Shown here one piece after another: positions 26,531-36,634 of a stretch of DNA of 64,000 nucleotides (position 1 is the stretch's first letter; every line of letters starts with the position of its first letter). The notes under the pieces are model-generated. The model was not told the origin of the DNA, made no database searches, and worked only from the letters and a program-made list of their open reading frames with translations. Position numbers and translations under genes: made by a program. The stretch comes from Granulosicoccus sp047634635 (GTDB taxonomy: Bacteria > Pseudomonadota > Gammaproteobacteria > Granulosicoccales > Granulosicoccaceae): the NCBI GenBank assembly GCA_047634635.1, contig JBLIIE010000001.1, forward strand, positions 45,357-109,356, in the 5' to 3' direction.

Positions 26531-28756
26531 TTAACTCATCGGAAGCCGTAATCCTACGTGTATCCACTGTTGGTGATCGGCTGTACGCTGATTTCGTGCG
26601 AAGACACTGCCACCATGCGACTCAGCAATCATTTTGACAATGTAGAGCCCGAGCCCAAGGTGCAACTCGCGACCATCAACTTGTCTATCCGAAAACATTG
26701 GATTAAACCATTGAACCATGGCATCTGCAGGCACCTCCTCTCCAAGATTAGACACTCCCAGAGACGCACCATACGGCAAGATCTGTTTGTCTGTCGCCAG
26801 ATGCAAAACAACTGGGCCTTTTTTGGCAAACCCAACAGCATTGTCCACAAGTTTATCGAATGCCTGCTGAAGAAGTTCCGGTGAAGCCGTGATATTAACA
26901 GTGCTTGCAGATACCAAATTCAAATGCAAGTCTGTCTCCGGATAAATCTGTCTATAACGCTGTAGAGAGCCTGATATCCACTCCACAAGGTTAATGGGTT
27001 GTTTATCCGCAAGTTGTACGCTTTGCTCGAGGCGAGTGGATTCCACCAACGCTTTAATGATTGAACCTAAATGATCAGCACCATCGCTAGCCCGGTCAAT
27101 TAGCTGCAGTGACTGTGCGTCAAGCTGCTCACGGTCCAGGTTTTCTAACGACGTGCGTACCACCGACAGCGGGGTTCTTAATTCGTGAGAAAGACGGCTT
27201 GCGAGTGCCTCAAGGTATTGCGTATAGGCTGCAGAACGTGCGAGCAAAGTCGACAATTTACGAGATAAGTCGCCAATTTCATCTTGGGCGTCACTACCTG
27301 GGAGCCCATAGACACGTCCATCATCTGCGACGGCATGCTGCGCCTCCTGAGATAATCGGCGAATGCGCGACGACAAAACAAAAGCGAATATCAGAAGCCC
27401 ACTGCCAGCCAATAAACTCACCAAGAGCAATAAACTATACAAACGCGCCATTTCGCTACCCGCATAGGCAGACGCATGCTCCTCATTAGCTTCAAACAAT
27501 ACGTATCCACGGCGGGGTTTTGAACCGATAGGTGCCAGCGTGCCTAGTACACGATCGTTTTCGTCAGTGACATATCTCGACGTAATTGGATTATCACCCA
27601 CAACCATTGCTCGACGCTCATCACTGAGTATTAGACTTACAGGAATGCTTCGCGACTCAGGTAACAATGGCAAATCACCTGCGACGAAAAACGCGAAAAT
27701 ACGCAGTAATATCGCATCCCATAGTCCGTCACTGGTTTCAGCTGACGCGAAAGCTTCATCGGATAAATCATACTTTTCGTAAAGGTTATCGATATCTGCC
27801 ATAAGCCTGCCATGCACATCAAAAAGTCGTGCCCGCACGCCTGGACTCGTCCACCGTTTCAGGTATTGATGTATTGATGGACTATCGTGGAATATAAAGC
27901 CTCCAGGCATGGGGTCAAGAATGGCATTATCAGAAGAAATTTCAGCCATGAGTTTCGGAGATAAAGTGCCCGCCCAAGACGACCTATTTTCTCCAGAATA
28001 ATCAACGTCAATAATTGCCAGCCCAATCGACGTACCACTGGGCGGTAGTGGTAATTTTATTTCGATGTGATAGCCTTTCTCCACACTTACCCAGGCACCC
28101 ACCCAACCAGGAATGGGCAGCTCAGCGGTATCGAAAGAGCCCCGACCTCCATTGTTACCTGATGCTCGCAGTCCAGTTAGCTTACCTGGAGCGATCGGTC
28201 GAAACAGTGTGTGCTTCCAGTACCCTCGATAATCCTGAGCAAGTACTTCGATTGAGTCCCCATTTACCAGACGTGCTTGTCGATTCGGCAACTCACCTTC
28301 TCCAGCATCTGGCCGCATTGCAGGTGGCAAGTGATAAATCACTTCGTCATCGATAACGGTGAGATAGATAAAAAGGTAGTCAGAACTTTTGGCAACACGG
28401 ACATCTGCGAGCAAATCTACAGTATCGTCAGTTGAATCAGCCCCCCTTATCTCAAAACGAAACGCTCGATCATTCAATTCCTGCCAATCATCAGCGTAAC
28501 CATCCACAAACATGGGATAAGGTGATGATTGCGCATACCAGTCTTTCTCACCTGCGCTGGGTAGACCAGTCATCAACGCTGAATTAACCGACTCCTCATC
28601 AGACAATGCCAGTCGCATGTTGGCAACTTTGAGAGTCTGCTCGTCAATTCTCGTTTGTTGCAATGCACTATAAAGTTGTTTGACGCTTTGCAAACCCACA
28701 ATAGGTACAGCCAGGGTCAGCGCACCGGCTAACAGCATTTGGGAACGCAGTTTCAT
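26531..28756 (-). CDS. pdsS: Dedicated sortase system sensor histidine kinase
   Basis: A 741-residue membrane kinase. A first hydrophobic segment follows the start (MLLAGALTLAVPIVGLQSV), then about 400 periplasmic residues that resemble a carbohydrate-binding/sugar-sensor fold in length, a second membrane helix (LLLLVSLLAGSGLLIFAFVL), a HAMP-like linker, HisKA with the phospho-accepting His in LSHELRTPL near residue 523, and HATPase_c with DNAVGFA and GLGLYIVKM. Position next to the regulator, target and sortase identifies it as the kinase of the proteobacterial dedicated sortase system. It presumably monitors the envelope and controls the sortase pair. Confidence 0.87.
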   Translation of the reverse strand: MKLRSQMLLAGALTLAVPIVGLQSVKQLYSALQQTRIDEQTLKVANMRLALSDEESVNSALMTGLPSAGEKDWYAQSSPYPMFVDGYADDWQELNDRAFRFEIRGADSTDDTVDLLADVRVAKSSDYLFIYLTVIDDEVIYHLPPAMRPDAGEGELPNRQARLVNGDSIEVLAQDYRGYWKHTLFRPIAPGKLTGLRASGNNGGRGSFDTAELPIPGWVGAWVSVEKGYHIEIKLPLPPSGTSIGLAIIDVDYSGENRSSWAGTLSPKLMAEISSDNAILDPMPGGFIFHDSPSIHQYLKRWTSPGVRARLFDVHGRLMADIDNLYEKYDLSDEAFASAETSDGLWDAILLRIFAFFVAGDLPLLPESRSIPVSLILSDERRAMVVGDNPITSRYVTDENDRVLGTLAPIGSKPRRGYVLFEANEEHASAYAGSEMARLYSLLLLVSLLAGSGLLIFAFVLSSRIRRLSQEAQHAVADDGRVYGLPGSDAQDEIGDLSRKLSTLLARSAAYTQYLEALASRLSHELRTPLSVVRTSLENLDREQLDAQSLQLIDRASDGADHLGSIIKALVESTRLEQSVQLADKQPINLVEWISGSLQRYRQIYPETDLHLNLVSASTVNITASPELLQQAFDKLVDNAVGFAKKGPVVLHLATDKQILPYGASLGVSNLGEEVPADAMVQWFNPMFSDRQVDGRELHLGLGLYIVKMIAESHGGSVFARNQRTADHQQWIHVGLRLPMS

Positions 28757-28798
28757 TCAATAAAAATCGTCTTTTGTCGTCGCATTTTTTGAACAGTG

Positions 28799-29506
28799 TT
28801 AATACAGAAAATCATCCATCCATCGATACCCCAGCCCATACACTGTCTGAATACCACCAAAAGTGTCGTCCATTACAATAAACTTTGCTCTGATTCGTTT
28901 GATATGCGCTGTGATAGTTTGATCATCCAGCACAAGATTAGCGGCATCCATGAGCTGTTGCCTGCTTCTAACTTGCCCCGGATTCCGAGCGAGGCATTCG
29001 ATAAGAGCGAACTCGGTAACAGTTAGATCTACCGTCTCATCTCGCCACTTTGCAACCAGGCGCTGCTGATTCAATTCAAGATGACCAACCACTTTAATTG
29101 TCTCAGCAGTATCTCCCGCTGCAAATGCTTCGACCCTACGCAGAAGCGTGTTAACACGGGCGACCAACTGGGCAAGACTGATGTCTTTAGTGAGGTAATC
29201 ATCGGCACCAAGCCTCAGCCCGGATATAACATCTAGCTCGCTGTCACGAGCTGTGAGAAACAATATGGGCAAGCGCGCAGAAACCTCTCTTAAAGAGCGA
29301 CATAAATCGAAACCCGCTTCACTGTCGCGCCCTAATCCAATGTCAATAATTGCAACATCTGGCAAACGTTGCTTCACCGCCGCCAAACCGGATGCTGCAT
29401 CTGTATATCCACGCACATCGAAACCCGCACGGCTTAAAGCCAATGTGTAGTTGTCACGCAAGGCGGGCTCATCCTCAACCAGGACTATGCGGCGTAGCTC
29501 AGTCAT
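28799..29506 (-). CDS. pdsR: Dedicated sortase system response regulator (OmpR/PhoB type)
   Basis: A 235-residue regulator. The receiver domain has VEDEPALRD, the phospho-acceptor aspartate in VAIIDIGLG (near residue 56) and FLTARD; the C-terminal winged helix includes VTEFALIECLARNPGQVRSR and ends GLGYRW. It is transcribed into the kinase gene (43-bp gap) and is divergent from the target-sortase pair, whose promoter in the 103-bp gap it probably controls. Confidence 0.9.
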   Translation of the reverse strand: MTELRRIVLVEDEPALRDNYTLALSRAGFDVRGYTDAASGLAAVKQRLPDVAIIDIGLGRDSEAGFDLCRSLREVSARLPILFLTARDSELDVISGLRLGADDYLTKDISLAQLVARVNTLLRRVEAFAAGDTAETIKVVGHLELNQQRLVAKWRDETVDLTVTEFALIECLARNPGQVRSRQQLMDAANLVLDDQTITAHIKRIRAKFIVMDDTFGGIQTVYGLGYRWMDDFLY

Positions 29507-29609
29507 TTTTCATCACAATTCATCCGAGTTAACCCACACTCCATCCCTGAATAGTCAAAAGTGAGGTGTCTACTGTGAAAAACCTTATCGCAACTCCTAA
29601 GCAACGACT

Positions 29610-31715
29610 ATGCATCATACCCACAGCTCGCCTAAATCGCATCAACCAAGGCCTCCCCAGTTACTCGAACTCATCGTCCGGCATTGGGCCTTAGCCAGTA
29701 TTCTATGCTTAAGTCTGCAGGTGATTGTAGGGTGTAGCGTGGCACTCGCCAATAACGACTATCCCACTGTCGGCACCTTACAGCTACACCATGTTAACGG
29801 TAACACCGAGGCCATTCAGCTTGATGCACACATCGATGTAACCGTCACAGGACTTCTTGCAGAGCTGACACTCACCCAAAAATTTCAGAATACGAGTGAC
29901 CAATGGGCTGAGGGCACGTATCTATTTCCGCTACACGAGGAATCAGCCATTCAGGGATTGCTCATGATTGTTGGTGAACGAACTGTTCATGGCCAAATCA
30001 TGCCAAAAACTACAGCTCGGAATCATTATGAAGACGCTAAAAACGACGGAAAAATAGCTAGTCTCGTTGAACAACAGCGTCCGAATCTGTTCACCATGAA
30101 AGTTGCGTCGATAGCTCCTGGCGAATTCTTGACAATCAAACTTGATATAACTCTACCGATTGACGTGGTTGACGGTTACTTCAATCTTCGCCTCCCAACG
30201 ACATTGACTCCTCGATATACGAATTCAAAAACACTGCAGCTAAACACATTGGATACACCGTTTGTATCCAAATCTTTAGCAAGAGGCCCTCGTATTAGTA
30301 TCAATGCATCAATAGAGCCCTTCGTTAACGCAGGGTTGATTGAAAGCCAGACACACCGACTTACTGCTACTGAAAAGGGTTTCAAAATCAAATTAACACC
30401 TATGGACAAAGATATTCTGATTCATTGGCCCGTGACCTTCACAGATGTTACCAAGACCCAACTATTTGTCAGCAACCATAAAGAAGATAGATATGTTCAA
30501 ATAATGATGACGCCACCCACCCTGTCCCATACAGAAGAATCAATAGCCCGCGAATTGATTCTGGTGGTTGATAAATCTGGCTCAATGGCAGGAGTATCGA
30601 TGGAAGCAGCCCGTGAAGCCTTGCACTTCGCTATTGATGGCTTAGATGCACAAGACACATTTAACATTGTCGCGTTTGATAACGACTTTATTCCGCTTTT
30701 TTCTGCATCACGGCCTGCAACGCCTCAAGCAATTATAGACGCGAGACGCTTTACAGATTCATTGATAGCAGATGGCGGCACAGAAATGCACTCAGCATTG
30801 TCATTTGCGTTAACAGCTGGACACACCACCGCAGGTGCTGCTCAGCAACGATCACCTGCCAGACTAAAACAAATTGTATTCATGACCGATGGTAGCGTGG
30901 GGTATGAAGATGCACTATTGGTTAGTATCAAAAAACAACTGGGTAGTAGCCGAATATTTACTATCGGCATTGGACCAGCACCTAATATTTGGTTCATAAA
31001 CAAAGCGGCTCAAGTGGGTCGTGGAACATCTCTGACTATCCGGGATTCCCACGACGTAGCAAATGCAATTACCCAATTACTTAGCAAACTAGAATCTCCT
31101 GTTTTGACAGACATATCCATTCAATATACCAATGGCAACGGTGAAACTTATCCGAATCCAATTCCAGATTTATACGCAGATACCCCTGGTTTATGGGTTT
31201 CTCAAATTAGTAAATATGTCGATCAAATAATTATTACAGGTAAGCATGATGGAAAGCGAATCACTCAAACTCTGACACTACCGACGTCAAGTACCAAAGC
31301 TGGTGAATCTGGACATCTAGACGATGACACTAACGCACCTGCAGTTGCAATGCATTGGGCAAGAAAAAAAGTAGCTAGCCTGCTTGATGAACAGCGTTAT
31401 GCCAGCGATCCAGATTTACACAAAACCACCATCACAGACATTGCCGTTGACATCGGTCTTGTTACTCCATATACAAGCTTTGTTGCAGTAGACAAAACAC
31501 CTTTAAGAGAGTCGTCCACACCACTAACGAGTCAAAATGTAGCCAACCTAGTTCCTGCTGGCAACGACATGATGCTTATTGCAATGCCTCAAGGTTCCGC
31601 AGGAGCCGACAGCTGGACACTGCTAAGTCTTATTTTTGGAAGCGCAGGTGTTGCGTTATTAATGTATTCAAGAGAAGAGTCATTTCCATCAGTAGAAAGG
31701 ACTATTGGAATATGA
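29610..31715 (+). CDS. Dedicated sortase target protein with VIT and VWA domains
   Basis: A 701-residue surface protein. Signal sequence near residues 18-50 (a long hydrophobic stretch ending VALAN), VIT domain roughly residues 52-190 and a von Willebrand A domain roughly 315-500 with a complete MIDAS (DKSGS near 320 and MTDGS later). The C-terminus holds the sorting region MPQGSAGADS, a hydrophobic helix (LLSLIFGSAGVALLMY) and SREE. VIT-VWA proteins with such tails are the single target of the marine proteobacterial sortase. The start codon of the sortase gene overlaps its stop. Confidence 0.88.
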   Translation: MHHTHSSPKSHQPRPPQLLELIVRHWALASILCLSLQVIVGCSVALANNDYPTVGTLQLHHVNGNTEAIQLDAHIDVTVTGLLAELTLTQKFQNTSDQWAEGTYLFPLHEESAIQGLLMIVGERTVHGQIMPKTTARNHYEDAKNDGKIASLVEQQRPNLFTMKVASIAPGEFLTIKLDITLPIDVVDGYFNLRLPTTLTPRYTNSKTLQLNTLDTPFVSKSLARGPRISINASIEPFVNAGLIESQTHRLTATEKGFKIKLTPMDKDILIHWPVTFTDVTKTQLFVSNHKEDRYVQIMMTPPTLSHTEESIARELILVVDKSGSMAGVSMEAAREALHFAIDGLDAQDTFNIVAFDNDFIPLFSASRPATPQAIIDARRFTDSLIADGGTEMHSALSFALTAGHTTAGAAQQRSPARLKQIVFMTDGSVGYEDALLVSIKKQLGSSRIFTIGIGPAPNIWFINKAAQVGRGTSLTIRDSHDVANAITQLLSKLESPVLTDISIQYTNGNGETYPNPIPDLYADTPGLWVSQISKYVDQIIITGKHDGKRITQTLTLPTSSTKAGESGHLDDDTNAPAVAMHWARKKVASLLDEQRYASDPDLHKTTITDIAVDIGLVTPYTSFVAVDKTPLRESSTPLTSQNVANLVPAGNDMMLIAMPQGSAGADSWTLLSLIFGSAGVALLMYSREESFPSVERTIGI

Positions 31716-32338
31716 ATAATCATGGACTGGATGATTTCAACACCACCCCCAAAAGAAATATGCCACTAAGCAGGCTATGGCTCGGCATTGCCTCTATCGC
31801 TATTGTTATCTCACTTGGCAGCGGCACACATGCTGGATGGATTTATGGTAAGGCTGCAGTTGCACAACTACTACTTGAAAACGCCTGGCGCAAGAGTCTT
31901 GTTGTTGCTGCACCACACAGGCCATGGTCCTGGGCCGATATACGTACAGTTGCCCGACTAGACATCGTAGACACAAATAGATCATTCATAGTGCTGAGTG
32001 ATGCATCAGGAGAAGCAATGGCGTTCGGTCCTGGCCTGGTCGGGGGGAATACGTTGAAAGCAACACAAAACACTATTGCAATAGGTGGGCACAGGGACAC
32101 TCATCTTTCGTTTTTAGAGCATCTTCCCATCGGCGCGCATATTAATTTGCAGAATGCAGCGGGGCTTTTCTTGCGCTATGAATTAGTCGACAAAACAGTC
32201 TTGGATTCCAGAAGTCAATCAATTAAAATCTCCAAAACTACTCCCGGACTTGTATTAATTACTTGCTATCCATTTAACACTAGGCAAACAGGTGGCCCGT
32301 ATCGACTTGTGGCAAAGGCCAAACTACTCACCAGCTAG
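31712..32338 (+). CDS. Class GN sortase
   Basis: A 208-residue membrane-anchored cysteine transpeptidase. One N-terminal helix (LWLGIASIAIVISLGSG), then the sortase fold with catalytic His in IGGHRDTH (near 127), Cys in ITCYPFNT (near 185) and Arg in GGPYRLVA (near 197). It should process the C-terminal signal of the VIT-VWA protein encoded directly upstream (ATGA overlap). Gram-negative sortases of this class come one to a genome with one target. Confidence 0.9.
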   Translation: MNNHGLDDFNTTPKRNMPLSRLWLGIASIAIVISLGSGTHAGWIYGKAAVAQLLLENAWRKSLVVAAPHRPWSWADIRTVARLDIVDTNRSFIVLSDASGEAMAFGPGLVGGNTLKATQNTIAIGGHRDTHLSFLEHLPIGAHINLQNAAGLFLRYELVDKTVLDSRSQSIKISKTTPGLVLITCYPFNTRQTGGPYRLVAKAKLLTS

Positions 32339-32395
32339 TCTTTAAAATATCCACACATTGCCACCGGACTCGCGCACAGACGGTATACTGTTTTA

Positions 32396-33592
32396 ATGAA
32401 ATTTTCAGCACTTACTAAACGCATAATCAACGACGACAAGGACAGCTCCAGAAAAATAGACCCCTGGGCTGTGCATAATCTAGCTGTTGAGCGAATTGAA
32501 AAAGGGGATCCTGTAACAGTGCTGAGCATTGGCCAAGAAACCAATGAAACTACGCCCGATATCATTGTAGAGGCCGCTGTTACGAGCCTGCGAAGTGGTA
32601 GACACCACTATGCTGATGTACGCGGCGATGTGCGCCTGCGTGCTGCCGTGGCAAACTACCATGGCCGACTGACCGGTCAATCTATGGGTGCCGACGACGT
32701 GACCATCTACGTTGGTGCGCAAAACGCCTTATTTGCAGTCGCGCAGGTACTCTTAGGAAGCGACGACGAAGTGATACTGGTTGCACCATTTTATACCACC
32801 TACGAAGCGACATTCGGTGCCTCGGGGCCTAAAGTTATTACGGTACAAGTTGAGTCAGTGGATGACTATCAACTAGATGAAGACAAACTGATTGCAGCAG
32901 TAACACCCAAAACTCAGGCAATCGTGCTGAACGCCCCGAACAACCCCCTGGGTAGTCGCTATTCAAAAATACAACTCGAAAAAATTGTTAAAACCTGCGT
33001 CGATAACGCTATTTGGCTCATTCTCGATGCCGTATACATCGATATCGTCGATGCTGACTCCATGGCTCTACCGCATCACATCCCTGGTGCAGAAAACATA
33101 CTAATAACCGTTGGTAGTTTGTCCAAATCACACCGTATGACAGGTTGGCGTGTCGGTTGGGCGATCGGTCCTGCACCACTTGCAGAACACCTGGGTAATC
33201 TATCAGTCTGCATGCATTACGGGCTGGCACCATTTGTCATGGATGCAGCGATTGTTGCCCTTGAAGAATCAACTGATACACCCGGCGTTGTTCGCGCCAT
33301 GATGCAGGCAAGGCGCACAATCGCCATTGCAGCTTTTACCGACCTTGCACCAGTGCGCTTGCTTGATGCAGGGCAAGGCATGTTTGTGTTGCTTGATGTC
33401 GAACCTTTGGCAATCGATGCCTATACCTTTGCTATGGAACTATTGGCATCTCACGATGTGTCAGTGCTTCCTTGTGATGGCTTCGGTCCAGGCGGTCGTT
33501 ACTTGCTCCGCATTGGCCTGTGTATTGATGGCGAAGCCCTATCGATTGCCTGCAATAGCATCCAAAAGTTCATACATGAAAAAAGAGCTTAG
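32396..33592 (+). CDS. PLP-dependent class I/II aminotransferase
   Basis: A 398-residue fold-type I aminotransferase. NAPNNPLG binds the phosphate/substrate area, LDAVYIDIVD carries the PLP aspartate, and SLSKSHRMTGWRVGW holds the Schiff-base lysine. Aspartate, aromatic and alanine aminotransferases all share this layout, so specificity is open. A TATACT-like -10 element lies 14 bp before the start. It converges on an amino-acid ABC transporter operon. Confidence 0.88.
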   Translation: MKFSALTKRIINDDKDSSRKIDPWAVHNLAVERIEKGDPVTVLSIGQETNETTPDIIVEAAVTSLRSGRHHYADVRGDVRLRAAVANYHGRLTGQSMGADDVTIYVGAQNALFAVAQVLLGSDDEVILVAPFYTTYEATFGASGPKVITVQVESVDDYQLDEDKLIAAVTPKTQAIVLNAPNNPLGSRYSKIQLEKIVKTCVDNAIWLILDAVYIDIVDADSMALPHHIPGAENILITVGSLSKSHRMTGWRVGWAIGPAPLAEHLGNLSVCMHYGLAPFVMDAAIVALEESTDTPGVVRAMMQARRTIAIAAFTDLAPVRLLDAGQGMFVLLDVEPLAIDAYTFAMELLASHDVSVLPCDGFGPGGRYLLRIGLCIDGEALSIACNSIQKFIHEKRA

Positions 33593-33622
33593 TGCAGCCA
33601 GCAAATGACACTCCATTAGGGT

Positions 33623-34312
33623 TTAGACAGGCCTGGGCACCCGATTCTCAAGCCAGCGGAACAGCACAACGATAACCGCAGTTAAGCAAATATAGATTCC
33701 GGCGACAAGCAACAATGGCTCATAGACGCGATATGTCTCTTGTCTAACAATTGAACCGACACCGTACACATCAAAAACTGTGATGGTCGCTGCCAGTGGC
33801 GTGGATTTCAGAGTTAGTACGAACTCACCCGCCAAAGTCGGCAACACATTTTGCAAGGCTCTTGGTAACCAGATACGTCTAAGCACGGTGAATCGGCTCA
33901 TGCCAAAAGCTCTTGCCGCCTCTAGTTCTCCTTTGGGTACACTTTTAAAAGCTCCACGCAGCACCTCTCCTTCATACCCGGCCACACTAAGTGTGAATGC
34001 AAGTACCGCATAAGGAAAGGCATCACGTAAAAGGGGCCATAAAAAGGATTCTCGAATTTCGGGAATCATCGGAAACAATGACCCTAATCCGTAGTACAGC
34101 AGCCACAATTGGATAAGCAGAGGAGTACCACGAATAACAGTACAGAAAGAGCGAGCTGGAATAGACAACCATCTAGGCCCAGTGACCTGAACCAGGCCAA
34201 TAGGCACCGCCAAAATCATTCCGAAAAATATAGACAGACTTAGCAACTGTAACGTGATGATAATGCCATCAATGAATTTGGGCACGTACTCTGCCACCCA
34301 ATACCATTGCAT
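33623..34312 (-). CDS. Polar amino-acid ABC transporter permease (HisM-like)
   Basis: A 229-residue permease of the His/Glu/Gln/Arg/opine family. The EAA loop is GELEAARAFGMSRF, preceded by GTPLLIQLWLLYYG typical of the family. It begins directly after the HisQ-like gene with no spacing and ends the four-gene operon. Confidence 0.9.
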   Translation of the reverse strand: MQWYWVAEYVPKFIDGIIITLQLLSLSIFFGMILAVPIGLVQVTGPRWLSIPARSFCTVIRGTPLLIQLWLLYYGLGSLFPMIPEIRESFLWPLLRDAFPYAVLAFTLSVAGYEGEVLRGAFKSVPKGELEAARAFGMSRFTVLRRIWLPRALQNVLPTLAGEFVLTLKSTPLAATITVFDVYGVGSIVRQETYRVYEPLLLVAGIYICLTAVIVVLFRWLENRVPRPV

Positions 34313-35035
34313 CTAGACGAGCTCCGGCTGACCGCGACGCGATCGTTTTTCCAATGTTCGGAAAATCTGGTTAGATACTAACGTCACGCAAAGGTACAAC
34401 ACCGCCGCTGCAGAAAAGAACATAAAATAAGCTCTGGTAGAACCCGCTGCTTGCCGAGTAGTCAATGCAAGTTCAGAGAATCCGACAACTGCTAGTAACG
34501 CCGTATCTTTAGTGACAATCAACCAAAGATTGGACATCCCCGGCAGAGCAAAGGGAAGCATTGCCGGCAACGTAATTCGCCACAAAATTTTCCAGCGAGA
34601 CATACCAAAAGCAGTTGCTGCTTCTATCTGACCGCGAGGAACCGCTAACATGGCGCCGCGAATAACTTCAGTCGCGTAAGCCCCTTGAACAATACCCAAA
34701 ACAGCAATGCCCGCAACCAATCCACTGATATCTATGGGTCGGTAACCCATCATATCCAATACTTCATTTATCGCTTGGGTGCCTGCGTAATACAGCAGCA
34801 GGATAAGCACCAGCTCAGGGACTGCCCGAATCAGTGTTGTGTATATTTCCAATAACCAGCGAGTAAGTTTGGATCCATTCAACTTACCTAACGCACCAAA
34901 CCACCCTATGAACAATCCTAATGCATAGGCTCCGAGAGCAATCTGGAGGGTACTACCCAGCCCCCGGAGCATATTCCAGCCCCACCCGCCATCAGAGAAA
35001 GACAGGTAGTGCCAATTAGCAAAAAGATCGGACAA
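34313..35035 (-). CDS. Polar amino-acid ABC transporter permease (HisQ-like)
   Basis: A 240-residue permease with the RAVPELVLILLLYY segment and EAA loop GQIEAATAFGMSRW. The start codon is a TTG at 35035, six bases after the end of the binding-protein gene. Together with the HisM-like protein it forms the membrane channel. Confidence 0.88.
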   Translation of the reverse strand: MSDLFANWHYLSFSDGGWGWNMLRGLGSTLQIALGAYALGLFIGWFGALGKLNGSKLTRWLLEIYTTLIRAVPELVLILLLYYAGTQAINEVLDMMGYRPIDISGLVAGIAVLGIVQGAYATEVIRGAMLAVPRGQIEAATAFGMSRWKILWRITLPAMLPFALPGMSNLWLIVTKDTALLAVVGFSELALTTRQAAGSTRAYFMFFSAAAVLYLCVTLVSNQIFRTLEKRSRRGQPELV

Positions 35036-35041
35036 AATAGT

Positions 35042-35809
35042 TTACTTGCCGTAAATGTCGAAATCGAAGTATTTGTTTGAAATGGCGTCGTACGTTCCAT
35101 CTTCCCGTATTTGCTTGATTGCGGCATTGAACTTCTCGCGAAGTTCGTCTTCACCTTTGCGAATACCCGCTCCTACACCAAGGCCAAATATTTCTTCGTT
35201 ACTCAGACTGGCCTTGATTTCAAAACCTTCACCTTGAGGGCTGGCAAGAAAATCGGCAAAAGCTAGCGAATCACCGACAACGGCATCTACACGGCCTGCT
35301 ATCAAGTCTTGGTTATGTTCGTTGAAATCCTGATAAATCTTGACACTATCTGCAATGGATTCGTAAGTGGCTTCAACATAATTCTGATGTGTAGTTGAAA
35401 CCTGGACTCCAATGATTTGACCTTTAACACTCTCTGGTGAACCGTCAATACTAGATGACTTGGCAGCAACGATGGCTGCAGGCGTGTTGTAGTATTTATC
35501 AGAGAAATCAATGGTTTTCATGCGTTCTGCAGTGATGGACATTGAACCTACGATTGCATCAATTTTCTTTGCCATGAGAGCCGGAATAATTCCGTCCCAG
35601 GAGACCCCGACCCATACGCAGTCTTCCTCCATCGCGGCACACAGAGCATCACCAACCTCTGTCTCCCAACCCACGAAATTACCGCTGGTGTCGGCCTCGT
35701 AGAAAGGCGGGTATGGGGCTGAATCCAGACCCAGTCGAATCTCAGCCATTGCCGTACCAGCGGAAAATCCCACTGCAGCGATTGCTAAAGTTGTCAGAAT
35801 TTTTTTCAT
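35042..35809 (-). CDS. Polar amino-acid ABC transporter substrate-binding protein (HisJ/ArgT-like)
   Basis: About 255 residues from the ATG at 35809 (MKKILTTLAIAAVGF), which begins a clean signal peptide ending TAMA-E; the frame can start 15 bases earlier but that adds only MGEKI. The SBP_bac_3 domain includes LGLDSAPYPPFYEAD, FVGWETEVGDALC and DAIVGSMSITAERM. Two cysteines near residue 50-58 match the disulphide of HisJ/LAO-type proteins. Histidine, arginine, lysine, ornithine or an opine are the likely ligands. Confidence 0.88.
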   Translation of the reverse strand: MKKILTTLAIAAVGFSAGTAMAEIRLGLDSAPYPPFYEADTSGNFVGWETEVGDALCAAMEEDCVWVGVSWDGIIPALMAKKIDAIVGSMSITAERMKTIDFSDKYYNTPAAIVAAKSSSIDGSPESVKGQIIGVQVSTTHQNYVEATYESIADSVKIYQDFNEHNQDLIAGRVDAVVGDSLAFADFLASPQGEGFEIKASLSNEEIFGLGVGAGIRKGEDELREKFNAAIKQIREDGTYDAISNKYFDFDIYGK

Positions 35810-35830
35810 TATTTTCTCTCCCAAGTGGTT

Positions 35831-36634
35831 TTAATGGATGGAGGATACAAATGCACGGCACCGATCACTGGCAGGCTCGTAAAACAACTGCTGCGGTGTG
35901 CCCTTTTCCTCCACCTTTCCTTCGTGCAGAAATATGACTTGTGTTGAAACATCTCTGGCAAATTTCATCTCGTGGGTAACGAGAATCATGGTTCTGCCTT
36001 CGTTCGCAAGACCTTGTATGACCTTGAGGACTTCACCGACCAGTTCTGGATCGAGTGCCGAAGTAGGTTCGTCAAAAAGCATAACACGCGGCTGAATAGC
36101 CAATGCCCGAGCGATTGCGGCTCGTTGCTGCTGTCCGCCAGATAAGAAGGCCGGGTACTGGTCCCGCTTTTCCCAAAGCCCGACGCGATTCAAATAATGC
36201 TCAGCCCGCTCTTTTGCTTCTGGCTTTGATACACCTAAAACGTGAACTGGTACTTCCATAACGTTCTGCAGAACATTCATATGGGCCCACAGATTGAAGC
36301 TTTGGAAGACCATACCAAGCTTGCTTCTTAGTCGTTCCACCTGCTTTAGGTCGGCAGGAACTCGTACCCCCCGCTTAGTCGTGAACTTGACCTGTTCTCC
36401 ACCGATACGTATTTCGCCCTCCCCAGGCTGTTCAAGCAGGTTAATGCATCTTAAAAATGTGCTCTTGCCGGATCCACTCGCTCCGATGATCGATAGAACA
36501 TCCCCTTCGTGGGCTTCTAGCGAGACCCCTCTGAGAACTTCCAGATCACCAAATTTTTTGTGAAGATTCTCGACGACCAATGCCTCAGCCGGGGAGCGGT
36601 GTAATTTTGCACTTGGGGGAATATCGTTGGACAT
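35831..36634 (-). CDS. Polar amino-acid ABC transporter ATP-binding protein (HisP-like)
   Basis: A 267-residue ATPase with Walker A GASGSGKST, signature LSGGQQQRA and Walker B VMLFDEPTSALD. The sequence RGVRVPADLKQVERLRSKLG between A and Q loops is the insertion found in HisP/OccP-type ATPases. It is the first gene of the operon, before the binding protein. An intergenic gap of 344 bp separates it from the DUF4864 gene. Confidence 0.92.
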   Translation of the reverse strand: MSNDIPPSAKLHRSPAEALVVENLHKKFGDLEVLRGVSLEAHEGDVLSIIGASGSGKSTFLRCINLLEQPGEGEIRIGGEQVKFTTKRGVRVPADLKQVERLRSKLGMVFQSFNLWAHMNVLQNVMEVPVHVLGVSKPEAKERAEHYLNRVGLWEKRDQYPAFLSGGQQQRAAIARALAIQPRVMLFDEPTSALDPELVGEVLKVIQGLANEGRTMILVTHEMKFARDVSTQVIFLHEGKVEEKGTPQQLFYEPASDRCRAFVSSIH

